A stretch of 58,740 nt of DNA from Halobacillus aidingensis. Its GTDB lineage: Bacteria > Bacillota > Bacilli > Bacillales > Halobacillaceae. The notes beneath the pieces were generated by a model. The model was not told the DNA's origin, did not search any database, and was given only the letters and a program-made list of their open reading frames with translations. Below are positions 1 through 7,408 of the stretch, one piece after another. The stretch covers positions 1-58,740 of the forward strand of contig NZ_FNIZ01000026.1 in assembly GCF_900104185.1 (NCBI RefSeq), read 5' to 3'. Position 1 is the stretch's first letter; every line of letters starts with the position of its first letter. The translations under genes were made by a program, and so were the position numbers.

Positions 1-1364
1 GGAAACGTCATTCACGGAGGAATGTATCTTATGATAAATCGTGTACTGTCACGACCGAATTTACTTCAAGCGCTCAAGCGTGTAGAAAAGAATAAAGGAA
101 GCCACGGTGTCGATCAAATGCCCGTAAAATCCCTACGTACGCATTTAAAAGAAGAGTGGACATCATTAGTGGAAAGCCTGCGGTCGGGAACCTACCAACC
201 TCAACCGGTACGTCGAGTCGAAATCCCGAAACCAGACGGCGGAAAGAGGAAGCTGGGCATCCCCACGGTGACAGACCGATTTATTCAACAGGCAATCGCC
301 CAACAACTATCCGAGATGTATGACCCGACCTTTTCGGAATACAGCTACGGGTTCCGTCCAAATCGAGATGCCCACCAAGCTGTCCGTCAGGCAAAAGAGT
401 ACATCCAAGAAGGATACCGCTGGGTCGTGGACATGGACTTGGAGAAGTTCTTCGATAAAGTCAACCATGACCGACTTATGGCAACCCTATCCAACCGTAT
501 CCAGGATAAGAACGTTCTCTACCTTATCCGACAATACCTTCAAGCAGGTATTATGGAACAGGGTCTTGTAAGCCCAAATACGGAAGGGACTCCTCAAGGA
601 GGCCCCCTCAGTCCGTTGCTTTCCAACATCGTATTAGACGAGCTGGATAAAGAACTGGAAAAGCGTGGTCACAAGTTCGTTCGGTATGCGGATGACTTTC
701 ATATTTACGCGAAGTCTAAGCGTGCAGGGGAAAGGGTGATGGCGTCCATCACATCTTTCATCGAGAAGAAGTTACGACTGAAGGTAAACCGCGAGAAGAG
801 TGCCGTGGACCGACCTTGGAAGAGAAAACTTCTGGGGTTCAGCTTCACTCCTAATCGAATCCCTAAGATTCGATTAGCTAAGCGTTCCATCGAACGGTTT
901 AAGAACCGAGTCCGAAGTCTTACTTCACGAAAAGAACGAATATCGATGGAGAATCGAGTGAGGAAGCTTAATCTATTCCTACAAGGATGGATGAATTATT
1001 ATAGCCTAATTGACACACTAAGTGTATTGAAAGAGTTGGAATCATGGCTTCATCGAAGACTTCGAATGATTCGCTGGAAAGAATGGAGACTTCCCAAAAC
1101 GAAAATCAGGAAACTGATCAAACTGGGAATCTCTCCGCAGAAAGCCCACGAATGGGGAAACTCACGGAAGGCTTACTGGCGAATTGCGAGAAGTCCCGTC
1201 TTACACAAAACCCTAGGCACCACCTATTGGTGGCGCCTAGGGCTGAAGAGTATTGTCTTAAGATACAAATTTATTCGTCAGACATGATTGGAACCGCCGT
1301 ATACGGAACCGTACGTACGGTGGTGTGAGAGGGATGGAGGTTAGTCACCTCCCCCTATCTCTAT
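1..1364 (+). mobile_element. Group II intron, 5' end outside the window
   Basis: The element contains the maturase gene and a recognisable 3' ribozyme end. Domain V is at 1293-1324: a ten-pair lower stem (1293-1302 with 1315-1324), a two-base bulge (1313-1314), a short upper stem and a GAAC loop at 1306-1309. A domain VI hairpin follows at about 1327-1363, so the 3' splice junction is close to 1364 (give or take three bases). The 5' half of the ribozyme and the upstream exon are not in the window. The base after the junction begins an imperfect hairpin (about 1365-1388). Confidence 0.88.
31..1287 (+). CDS. ltrA: Group II intron reverse transcriptase/maturase
   Basis: This 418-residue multifunctional intron protein promotes splicing of its own intron RNA and primes target DNA copying. 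The reverse transcriptase domain fills about residues 20-280, with the catalytic YADD box at 219-222 and the TPQGGPLSP segment near 187-195. A maturase (GIIM) domain follows at about 300-370. No HNH endonuclease domain is seen after the maturase, so it is an endonuclease-minus type that would rely on replication forks or single-stranded targets. An ATG at 22 is in frame, but the GGAGG at 16-20 sits almost against it, so the ATG at 31 is preferred. The frame is intact, so the intron may still be mobile. Confidence 0.93.
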   Translation: MINRVLSRPNLLQALKRVEKNKGSHGVDQMPVKSLRTHLKEEWTSLVESLRSGTYQPQPVRRVEIPKPDGGKRKLGIPTVTDRFIQQAIAQQLSEMYDPTFSEYSYGFRPNRDAHQAVRQAKEYIQEGYRWVVDMDLEKFFDKVNHDRLMATLSNRIQDKNVLYLIRQYLQAGIMEQGLVSPNTEGTPQGGPLSPLLSNIVLDELDKELEKRGHKFVRYADDFHIYAKSKRAGERVMASITSFIEKKLRLKVNREKSAVDRPWKRKLLGFSFTPNRIPKIRLAKRSIERFKNRVRSLTSRKERISMENRVRKLNLFLQGWMNYYSLIDTLSVLKELESWLHRRLRMIRWKEWRLPKTKIRKLIKLGISPQKAHEWGNSRKAYWRIARSPVLHKTLGTTYWWRLGLKSIVLRYKFIRQT

Positions 1365-1465
1365 TTAGCTGAAGGGAAGAATAGCTAAAGCGTATGAGAT
1401 GCGATTCGTATCACTACCAGGCGTGCTGGTAATTATGGTATTTTATAGTCGAAGGGGTGAAGTCG

Positions 1466-1750
1466 ATGAAGATCACCGACCAAGCGAGAGATTTGTTGAA
1501 TCAAATCTTAGAAGATGAAGATGCAGTATGCCTGCGCTTGTTTTTTGCTGGTTACGGGTGTGGGGAACCAGATATCGGTATGACGATTGGTGAACCGGAA
1601 GGGGATGATGAACTTCATCACATCAATTCTATTCCCGTGGCCATAGACAGTAGAATTGCCCATATGACGGAAACTTTGACAATTGAAGGTAAGCAGACAA
1701 TGGAAGGACCGAAGTTTCAGATGCTTGGACTTCCCGAAAAAGACTGTTGA
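1466..1750 (+). CDS. IscA/HesB-like iron-sulfur domain protein
   Basis: A 94-residue protein with the beta-rich fold pattern of the HesB/IscA (Fe-S biosynthesis) family. It starts MKITDQARDLL and carries FFAGYGCG near residues 26-33 and a terminal cysteine. Classic IscA proteins have three conserved cysteines ending in CGC; here only Cys32 and the final Cys94 resemble them, with Cys22 as a possible third. Iron or cluster binding is therefore an inference. The start is the ATG at 1466, eight to nine bases after AAGGGG; an in-frame GTG at 1457 overlaps that ribosome site. It is the first gene after the intron junction, so its native promoter may be intron-distal or lost. Confidence 0.7.
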   Translation: MKITDQARDLLNQILEDEDAVCLRLFFAGYGCGEPDIGMTIGEPEGDDELHHINSIPVAIDSRIAHMTETLTIEGKQTMEGPKFQMLGLPEKDC

Positions 1751-1855
1751 ATAGATGCCCACAGTTTTGTGGGTTTATTTTTATAGGAGAACGACCCGGG
1801 TATGGGGCTCTCCATAGTGAAATGTACATAAGAAAAGAGGGGATCGCTACACATC

Positions 1856-2467
1856 ATGATGGCATCAGGACACCAGGTTGTGGGCTTCACTTTCGGAGTG
1901 GGGGCAATGACATTACTCCCTACGTTCGAGTGGATGCCTGAACAGCCTCTCCAAACGGTTTTATTTTTTGTGTTCGTCCTTTTCGGCTCGCTTTTGCCGG
2001 ATATCGACACACCGACATCTACCCTCGGCCACAAGTTTTGGCGAGGACTTATGACGGTCTTTACCGTCGCATTTCTATGTTACTTGTTTGTTCCAGAATA
2101 TTTGGAAACATATCGAGAACAACTTAAAATATTCGTCATGCTGCTTTTACCCATCCTCATTATGATTCGTGGACATAGAAAAATGACCCACTCCGTGTTG
2201 TTTGTCGGTTTACTCATCGGGTACGGCATTATCCTTGAACAAGCTTTCGCAATCCCCCGTATGTATATCGGAGGATTGATCATAGGAGTGGTTTCCCATT
2301 TGTTCGGGGATTACATAACGAAAAAAGGCATCCCATTGGCTTATCCTTTTTCCAAGAAATACTTACAGTTCATCTTTACCTTCCGAACAGGATCCAACAG
2401 CGAGCGTCTCATTGTCTACAGCCTGCTTTTATGGAACGTATGGTACCTCACCTCAAACATTTTCTGA
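1856..2467 (+). CDS. YdjM/DUF457-family membrane metal-dependent hydrolase
   Basis: A 203-residue integral membrane protein of the YdjM family (Pfam family once called LexA-binding, inner membrane-associated putative hydrolase). It shows the family motifs: LLPDIDTPTSTLG near residues 42-54, RGHRKMTHS near 100-108, and FGDYITKKGIPLAYPF near 149-164. The conserved His and Asp residues suggest a metal site at the membrane face. About five hydrophobic segments are visible. The substrate is unknown. ATG codons at 1856 and 1859 are both possible starts; the nearest purine-rich site, GAGGGG, is about 12 bases upstream. A strong terminator follows immediately. Confidence 0.8.
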   Translation: MMASGHQVVGFTFGVGAMTLLPTFEWMPEQPLQTVLFFVFVLFGSLLPDIDTPTSTLGHKFWRGLMTVFTVAFLCYLFVPEYLETYREQLKIFVMLLLPILIMIRGHRKMTHSVLFVGLLIGYGIILEQAFAIPRMYIGGLIIGVVSHLFGDYITKKGIPLAYPFSKKYLQFIFTFRTGSNSERLIVYSLLLWNVWYLTSNIF

Positions 2468-2493
2468 CACTACATTCTAGTAGTGTCTTTTTT
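2466..2493 (+). terminator. Rho-independent terminator
   Basis: An eight-pair stem, 2466-2473 with 2480-2487, is followed by a T run. It overlaps the stop region of the YdjM-family gene. Confidence 0.9.
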
Positions 2494-2503
2494 CTATACC
2501 CAC

Positions 2504-2995
2504 TTATTAAACAATATGGCAGGATTGTGGAAGAATTGATTTCGAGACTTTGGTGGGGTTTCTAGGGGCTCCGGGAAAAGGTTCGCTTTCCATGGGGCGG
2601 GCGCTGAGCCTCCTCAGGCTACGCCTTCCGGGGTCTCAGCTGTCCCGCACACCCCATAGGAGTCTCACCGTTTCCCTCCGCCCCTTTGCCATATGAGGTT
2701 TTCGAAATCCCACTTACATTATCCTGCCTAATTGTAATGTGAAGTCCTGTCTAAACCGCGTAGATATACGATTCTTAACTATAAAACTCCTATTACTGGT
2801 AGGGGGTTTCGAGAATCTCTTATAGCAAGGGGCGAAGGGGAATGGCGAGACTCCTACGGGGAAAAAGTGCTTGGTGAGACCCCGCAAAGTGAAGCTTGAG
2901 GAGGCTCACCGCGCTCCCGCGGAAAGCGAGCTATTCCCCGCAGCCCCCATACACTCAACAAAAGTCTCGAAACTGAGTCTTCAAGAATAGGGAGC
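2504..2995 (+). repeat. Composite palindromic repeat, copy 1 (B end left, A end right)
   Basis: This fills the gap between the YdjM-family gene and the AimR-like gene. The left B end carries TATGGCAGGATTGTGG (from 2515) and a TTTCGAGA box. The right A end, read on the minus strand, begins GCTCCCTATTCTTGAAG at 2995 and also carries TTTCGAGA. Two GC-rich foldback arms lie between, each with the recurring cores GGGGTCTC/GTGAGACC, GAGGAGGCTCA and GCTTTCC. The arm next to the B end is a variant shared with copy 7. The centre holds a second B-like TATCCTGCC, suggesting a fused or decayed copy. No gene is supported in this gap. Confidence 0.9.
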
Positions 2996-3067
2996 GGATA
3001 TGGAATATGAAGAGGTGGATAAAAGGAAATATAATCCAAAAATATTTCAATATCTTTAAGTTTTGTA

Positions 3068-3096
3068 TAGACATATTTTCGAAAATTCAATAAAAT
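3068..3096 (+). promoter_or_regulatory. Sigma-A-type promoter for the AimR-like gene
   Basis: TAGACA (3068-3073) and TAAAAT (3091-3096) are separated by 17 bases and lie 32 bases upstream of the TTG start, just after the A end of repeat copy 1. Confidence 0.65.
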
Positions 3097-3127
3097 AGAA
3101 GAAAGATAGATAAGGAGGGCGAGTGTT

Positions 3128-4144
3128 TTGACAGATTATCAACTAATTGAACCGAGCCCATTGCGAAAGCTTCAAATGAGTCGCACTTCCTCTTTATATG
3201 ATGTATACCTGGGTTACTTAAGGAAGTACCCTCGAAAAGATGCTGTCTTACAGACGAAAGACCACATCCTCTCCCAGTTCCCCACATCGATCGATGAACA
3301 AATTGTCTGTATGGAATTTTTTTATATGAATGATTTTTTTGAAGAGTTGTCTGTCATTACTGCTTCCCCTTACATAAATAAAGAGGCGGGGCACTTGTAT
3401 CAGGTGATCCTGTCTCAGATGGGTAGAGATAAAAAGAAAAATTATCTGGATGAATTAAAAGATCTCCATTTTACGCATCCATCGTTACGATGTCTTCATT
3501 TGTTCACCCTCGTTTATTCTTATCAAGATTTGAAAGTATTTACAGCCTTGGACAAGTATTTGGACGAGTGCGATCAGGCGCTTCAGCAAGTAGACGAGCC
3601 TTTGATGTATTATTATTTGAATCAACGTTATCAAGAGCTGCTTTTTTATCATTATTGGAAGACCAATAACTCCATTCTTGCTAGCCGTTATGCATATAAA
3701 ATGATCAACACAGAAGTATCTCCAAGAAGGAAGAGCCGCATGCATCATGATTTGGCGTTATGCCAGCTTTTTAATGGCTATGATTCTTCTATGGAATCGT
3801 TATTAAAGTCTATGGAAATTGCTGAAAAACATGGGCATTTACGTTTTTTGCAAACAGTGAAAAATCGCTCGCTTCCTTTCATATCTGCTTTTCATCAGGA
3901 AACAGAAGGGATATCTACCACAGATCCAGTAGAGCAAGCTCACCTTGCTTTAGCACGAGGAGATTATAAAAAGACTCAGGAAATCCTGCATTCCCTGCCA
4001 TCACTCACGCCCTTTCAAGAAAGTTACTTGGGTCTGGCAAAAGGAAACAGGGAGATGCTCAAGCATTCCTATCATCGTTTCATCCATGAACAAGGGGATT
4101 ACTTCTTTGCCCAACTTCCACTAGCATATTTAGAAAGAATATAA
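3128..4144 (+). CDS. AimR-like (arbitrium-type) TPR peptide receptor
   Basis: A 338-residue all-helical protein of the RRNPP/AimR type. Tetratricopeptide-like helical pairs run through most of it. Its C-terminus, ending QLPLAYLERI, resembles the C-terminal segment of phage SPbeta AimR as I remember it (RLPLLELQKM). Phage AimR proteins are about 380 residues and begin with a DNA-binding helix-turn-helix. Here the region before SSLYDVYL is only about 20 residues, so the first HTH helix seems missing or degenerate and DNA binding is doubtful. It may instead act by protein-protein contact, as Rap proteins do. Translation starts at TTG 3128, eight bases after AAGGAGGG. A 43-residue secreted peptide gene follows 22 bases downstream. 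No phage genes are nearby. Confidence 0.75.
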   Translation: MTDYQLIEPSPLRKLQMSRTSSLYDVYLGYLRKYPRKDAVLQTKDHILSQFPTSIDEQIVCMEFFYMNDFFEELSVITASPYINKEAGHLYQVILSQMGRDKKKNYLDELKDLHFTHPSLRCLHLFTLVYSYQDLKVFTALDKYLDECDQALQQVDEPLMYYYLNQRYQELLFYHYWKTNNSILASRYAYKMINTEVSPRRKSRMHHDLALCQLFNGYDSSMESLLKSMEIAEKHGHLRFLQTVKNRSLPFISAFHQETEGISTTDPVEQAHLALARGDYKKTQEILHSLPSLTPFQESYLGLAKGNREMLKHSYHRFIHEQGDYFFAQLPLAYLERI

Positions 4145-4166
4145 AAATAAATGGAGGTTTTCTTTT

Positions 4167-4298
4167 ATGAAAAGGTTAGCCGGATTATTTCTTGTTCTTT
4201 TTCTAACCCTCGCAGGTTCATGGGGAATGGGAGAGATGAAGACCGTCCACGACCCAGGTGATGGAGGTTATTGGAGTATAGAGAATCCAGAAATCTAA
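4167..4298 (+). CDS. AimP-like secreted signal peptide precursor, 43 residues
   Basis: The small gene encodes a 43-residue product beginning MKRLAGLFLVLFLTLAG, a typical lysine/arginine then hydrophobic secretion signal. A polar tail of about 22 residues follows, containing DPGDGG at residues 29-34 and ending ENPEI. GGAGG lies nine bases before the ATG. Its length, signal sequence and place directly after an AimR-like gene match the phage aimR-aimP arrangement, in which a secreted precursor yields a short peptide that re-enters cells and binds the receptor. From memory, one arbitrium clade uses DPGxGG hexapeptides; this was not checked. The mature peptide is otherwise undetermined, and nine residues follow the motif here. 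Confidence 0.72.
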   Translation: MKRLAGLFLVLFLTLAGSWGMGEMKTVHDPGDGGYWSIENPEI

Positions 4299-4316
4299 AA
4301 ATTGGGATGAAAAAGA

Positions 4317-4354
4317 AAAGGTGTCCTTCCGTGATTGGAAAAGGACACCTTTTT
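4317..4354. terminator. Bidirectional terminator between the peptide gene and the BCCT gene
   Basis: A twelve-pair stem, 4317-4328 with 4341-4352, has A-rich sequence on its left and a T run on its right. It can end transcription from both convergent genes. Confidence 0.88.
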
Positions 4355-4363
4355 CGTTCTCAA

Positions 4364-5872
4364 TTATTCTTTCTTTCTTTTGTGTCGTTCGGGCAGTGGT
4401 TCTTTTCGTATCATCTTCGTAAAGGCATAAACGAAGAGAATGATGATCACTGTAAACGGAAGAGCAGAAACGAGGGAAGCCGTCTGCAAGGCATCCAGGC
4501 CACCGGCGACCAGTAGCACACCCGCGATGGCTGCCATCAGGATACCCCAAATCACTTTAATGGCAAGGGCAGGGGTTAGGCTGCCATTGGTTGTCATACT
4601 TGCCAAAATGTATGTGGCTGAGTCAGCAGATGTGATTAAGAACGTCGCAATCAATAAAATCGATAAGAAGGATAAAACCCCTGTAAGAGGCAGGTATTCA
4701 TAGGCTTTAAAGAGGGCGACCGTCACATCATTGTTGACGGCTTCAGCAATCTTGGTTCCATTGTTCAAGTCACTGTTCAAGGCGGTTCCACCGAAAACGG
4801 CGATCCATAAACAAGCAATCAGCGGTGGAACGACAAGGACACCGAATATGAACTCCCTAATCGTTCGGCCGCGGGAAACGCGGGCAACGAAGGCCCCGAC
4901 AAATGGAGACCATGCAATAACCCAAGCCCAATAGAAAATCGTCCAATCACGGAGCCAACTTCCTCCTTCATAAGGGGTCAACCTTAGACTGTACCCCACA
5001 AAGTTCGAAATATAATCCCCGATTCCTAAGGTGAAACTATTTAAAATAAAGACAGTCGGACCGGCGAAGAAGACGAATAAAAGTAAAACTAAGCAAAGGG
5101 CCAGATTCAAGTTACTAAGCCATTTAATCCCTTTTTCTAATCCAGTACTGGATGATGTTAAGTATAAGACGAGCAGTACGCCTGTTATGATAAGCTGGAT
5201 CGATGTACTATTCGGAATGCCGAATACCGCGTTTAATCCACCGTTCATTTGAAGGATTCCCAGTCCAAGGGAAGTCGCGATTCCCATCACTGTAGCGATG
5301 ACGGCTAATGAGTCGATGGTGTACTTCACAGGCTTTGATTTCCCGAGCACGGGTTCAAGAGCTGTAGATACGAGCCCGTTCTTTTCCTTCCTGAATTGCA
5401 AGAAGCCAATAAGCAGCCCGACAATGGCGAAAACGGACCATTGGTTAATCCCCCAGTGGAAGAATGAATAGCCCATGGCCACACGCGCCGCATCCTCGGT
5501 TTGGGCATCCAAATCTGAGAAGGGGGTTTCAAAAAAGTGGCTCATCGGTTCTGCGACTCCCCAGAATACGAGTCCTACCCCGAATCCAGCGGAGAATAGC
5601 ATTCCAATCCACGTAAAGAAAGGAAATTCAGGTTTTGAATCTTGAGGCCCGATTTTGATTTTTCCGTATTTACTCAGTCCGAGAGCAGCTAAGAATATGA
5701 CAAAGCCGAAGACGGATATGAGATAAAACCAGCCGAAATTAACAGTAGTAAATTCAAATAAGGCACCAGCGACTGTACCGAAGCCTTCAGGGTTGATCGC
5801 TCCTACGATGACTAGGACAGTGATGACGGTAGCGGAGATGAGAAAAACAGGGTTTTTAAGTTGATCTTTCAT
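4364..5872 (-). CDS. BCCT-family glycine betaine/choline-type transporter (OpuD-like), copy 1
   Basis: A 502-residue, twelve-helix secondary transporter of the betaine-choline-carnitine family. It imports compatible solutes in exchange for the sodium or proton gradient during osmotic stress. The family signature is clear: GMLFSAGFGVGLVFWGVAEP near residues 92-111 and the tryptophan-rich DWTIFYWAWVIAWSPFVG near 309-326. The length is normal. Glycine betaine is the likely substrate from resemblance to OpuD, but choline, proline betaine or ectoine cannot be excluded. The protein ends in a basic tail (HKRKKE) that may act in osmosensing. A sigma-B-like promoter lies 60 bases upstream. Confidence 0.92.
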   Translation of the reverse strand: MKDQLKNPVFLISATVITVLVIVGAINPEGFGTVAGALFEFTTVNFGWFYLISVFGFVIFLAALGLSKYGKIKIGPQDSKPEFPFFTWIGMLFSAGFGVGLVFWGVAEPMSHFFETPFSDLDAQTEDAARVAMGYSFFHWGINQWSVFAIVGLLIGFLQFRKEKNGLVSTALEPVLGKSKPVKYTIDSLAVIATVMGIATSLGLGILQMNGGLNAVFGIPNSTSIQLIITGVLLVLYLTSSSTGLEKGIKWLSNLNLALCLVLLLFVFFAGPTVFILNSFTLGIGDYISNFVGYSLRLTPYEGGSWLRDWTIFYWAWVIAWSPFVGAFVARVSRGRTIREFIFGVLVVPPLIACLWIAVFGGTALNSDLNNGTKIAEAVNNDVTVALFKAYEYLPLTGVLSFLSILLIATFLITSADSATYILASMTTNGSLTPALAIKVIWGILMAAIAGVLLVAGGLDALQTASLVSALPFTVIIILFVYAFTKMIRKEPLPERHKRKKE

Positions 5873-5934
5873 CGTGGACTCCTTTCATGAAACATGGATA
5901 GTAGATGAACATGAATTTAATGATCGATTTAGTT

Positions 5935-5960
5935 ATTCCCTACATTTTCCTATGAAAAAC
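5935..5960 (-). promoter_or_regulatory. Candidate sigma-B promoter for BCCT copy 1
   Basis: Read on the minus strand, GTTTTT (5960-5955), a 14-base spacer and GGGAAT (5940-5935) resemble the sigma-B consensus GTTTAA-N14-GGGTAT. It lies between the acetyltransferase stop and the transporter start. Confidence 0.5.
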
Positions 5961-5962
5961 AT

Positions 5963-6514
5963 TTACAACTTGAATTCGGAACGAAGCATTCCCATGAGAA
6001 TGGTGTCATAATAAGCGCCATCCACATATTCATTTTTTCTGAGTCGCCCTTCTGTCTGGAAGCCTGTTTTTTCATAGAGTCTTAGCGCATGTGTGTTGCC
6101 GCTCCATGTGTCCAGTTGAACTCGTTCAAGGTTCAATGTGTAAAAGAGGTGTTTCAACAATGTTTGAATGATGTCGCTGCCATATCCACGTCCCCAATAT
6201 TCTCTTTCCCCGAGGCTCAAACCGATTTCTGCTGTCCTTGTCACTGGATTGAGGTTGCTATAGCTGCATTTTCCAATAGGCACTCCTGTACTCATCGTAT
6301 AGACAATAAAAACACGGCCATTTTCCCAAAGAGGTTGTGCGGTGAGGTTTTTTTCATAGAAAGCTTCTATATCTTCTTGCGGGTTGTTATTTTGATAGGC
6401 GGAGTCGCTCCCATGTGCAAGGTTCGCTATTTCTTCATCATTCGACCACTTAAATAAATGTTTCAAATCGTCCTTTGAAACAGGACGGAGTTCAACAAGA
6501 TTTCCTTTCAGCAT
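5963..6514 (-). CDS. GNAT-family N-acetyltransferase (RimJ/RimL type)
   Basis: A 183-residue acetyltransferase that would move an acetyl group from acetyl-CoA to an amine, either a small molecule or a protein N-terminus. It begins MLKGNLVELRPV, shows the acetyl-CoA loop as REYWGRGYGSDI near residues 106-117, and has the common C-terminal strand pattern with NTHALRLYEKTGF near 138-150. The substrate is unknown. The ATG at 6514 is chosen because GGGGG (6526-6522) lies seven bases upstream; in-frame ATGs at 6520 and 6568 lack suitable spacing. It is divergent from the nucleotidyltransferase gene and co-directional with BCCT copy 1. Confidence 0.85.
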   Translation of the reverse strand: MLKGNLVELRPVSKDDLKHLFKWSNDEEIANLAHGSDSAYQNNNPQEDIEAFYEKNLTAQPLWENGRVFIVYTMSTGVPIGKCSYSNLNPVTRTAEIGLSLGEREYWGRGYGSDIIQTLLKHLFYTLNLERVQLDTWSGNTHALRLYEKTGFQTEGRLRKNEYVDGAYYDTILMGMLRSEFKL

Positions 6515-6640
6515 ATCCATTCCCCCATGTTTTAATCTATTTTCCATCGTATAAGAAAACTTTTCCAAAAGAAAGAGTTGTCGCAGGATCGTGGTTATGA
6601 GATTTTAATCTCGGACAAAATGTTGAAGAGGAGGTTTCGC

Positions 6641-7207
6641 ATGTTTGAAAAATGTACAGAAGTCCGCCAATGGTTAAGTGAATTTGATAGTGAATGGATG
6701 TTTGCAGGAGGATGGGCCATTGACCTTCATATCGGAGAAGAAACGAGGCATCACGAAGATGTGGAAGTCGCCATTTTCCGTGAAGACCAACACGAATTAT
6801 ACGAAGCATTGAAATCGTGGGAATTACATGTCGTCAAAAAGAAGGATATCAAGCGTTGGGAAGGAGAGACACTTACACTTCCTGACCATGAAATCCATGC
6901 CTTTTCTCAAGAGGGCCATCGATTAGAAATTCTCCTCAATGAAAAAAACAAGCATCGCTGGCAGTTCAGAAGAGATCCCTCTATTACATTCGAAATCAGT
7001 CGTATGCATCTGCAGTCAGAACATGGGCATTCGTATTTGAACCCTGAAATTGTGCTTCTTTATAAATCAACCTATACAACAGAGAAAGACGAGGAGGACT
7101 TTCTTCACGTCTTCCCTTTCTTGAATGATCACCAGAAGGAGTGGTTGAAACAGGCGTTGATGCATCACCAGCCTGAACACCCGTGGCTGGAAGCTTTACT
7201 CTATTGA
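6641..7207 (+). CDS. Nucleotidyltransferase-like protein (aminoglycoside adenylyltransferase superfamily)
   Basis: A 188-residue protein related to the aminoglycoside-2''-adenylyltransferase-like family (Pfam Aminoglyc_resit). The N-terminal FAGGWAIDLHIG followed by HEDVEVAIFR (about residues 22-48) matches the GG/W...D-x-D nucleotidyltransferase pattern, with an unusual E-D-V-E in place of D-x-D. Such proteins are often annotated as resistance enzymes, but most chromosomal members have no known substrate. The ATG at 6641 follows GAGGAGG with seven-base spacing, so a longer upstream frame from 6578 is not used. It stands alone, divergent from the acetyltransferase gene. Confidence 0.72.
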   Translation: MFEKCTEVRQWLSEFDSEWMFAGGWAIDLHIGEETRHHEDVEVAIFREDQHELYEALKSWELHVVKKKDIKRWEGETLTLPDHEIHAFSQEGHRLEILLNEKNKHRWQFRRDPSITFEISRMHLQSEHGHSYLNPEIVLLYKSTYTTEKDEEDFLHVFPFLNDHQKEWLKQALMHHQPEHPWLEALLY

Positions 7208-7240
7208 ACGTTCATTCTAAGAAACTTATAAAATGATAAA

Positions 7241-7268
7241 AGCCCAGGAGACATCCGTCTTTTGGGCT
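7241..7268 (+). terminator. Weak terminator-like hairpin
   Basis: AGCCCA (7241-7246) pairs with TGGGCT (7263-7268), but no clear T run follows, so termination would be partial. Confidence 0.35.
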
Positions 7269-7297
7269 ATATTTATGTAGGGAATATTCGACGAATT

Positions 7298-7322
7298 GTT
7301 TATTTTTTCTCGGTTTGGGTAT
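7298..7322 (+). promoter_or_regulatory. Candidate sigma-B promoter for BCCT copy 2
   Basis: GTTTAT (7298-7303), a 13-base spacer and GGGTAT (7317-7322) match the sigma-B consensus closely. The transporter start is 87 bases downstream. Confidence 0.65.
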
Positions 7323-7408
7323 TCGATAAACATACATCGAACGCTACCCCCTCGAATGAACATCCCCTTGTATCGAAAATACGCACAAGTTTTGGAAAGG
7401 AGTTAACA

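Noticed and set aside
4218-4550. Minus-strand frame overlapping the peptide gene and the BCCT end
   Set aside because: It crosses a strong terminator, overlaps two better-supported genes and has no recognisable sequence.
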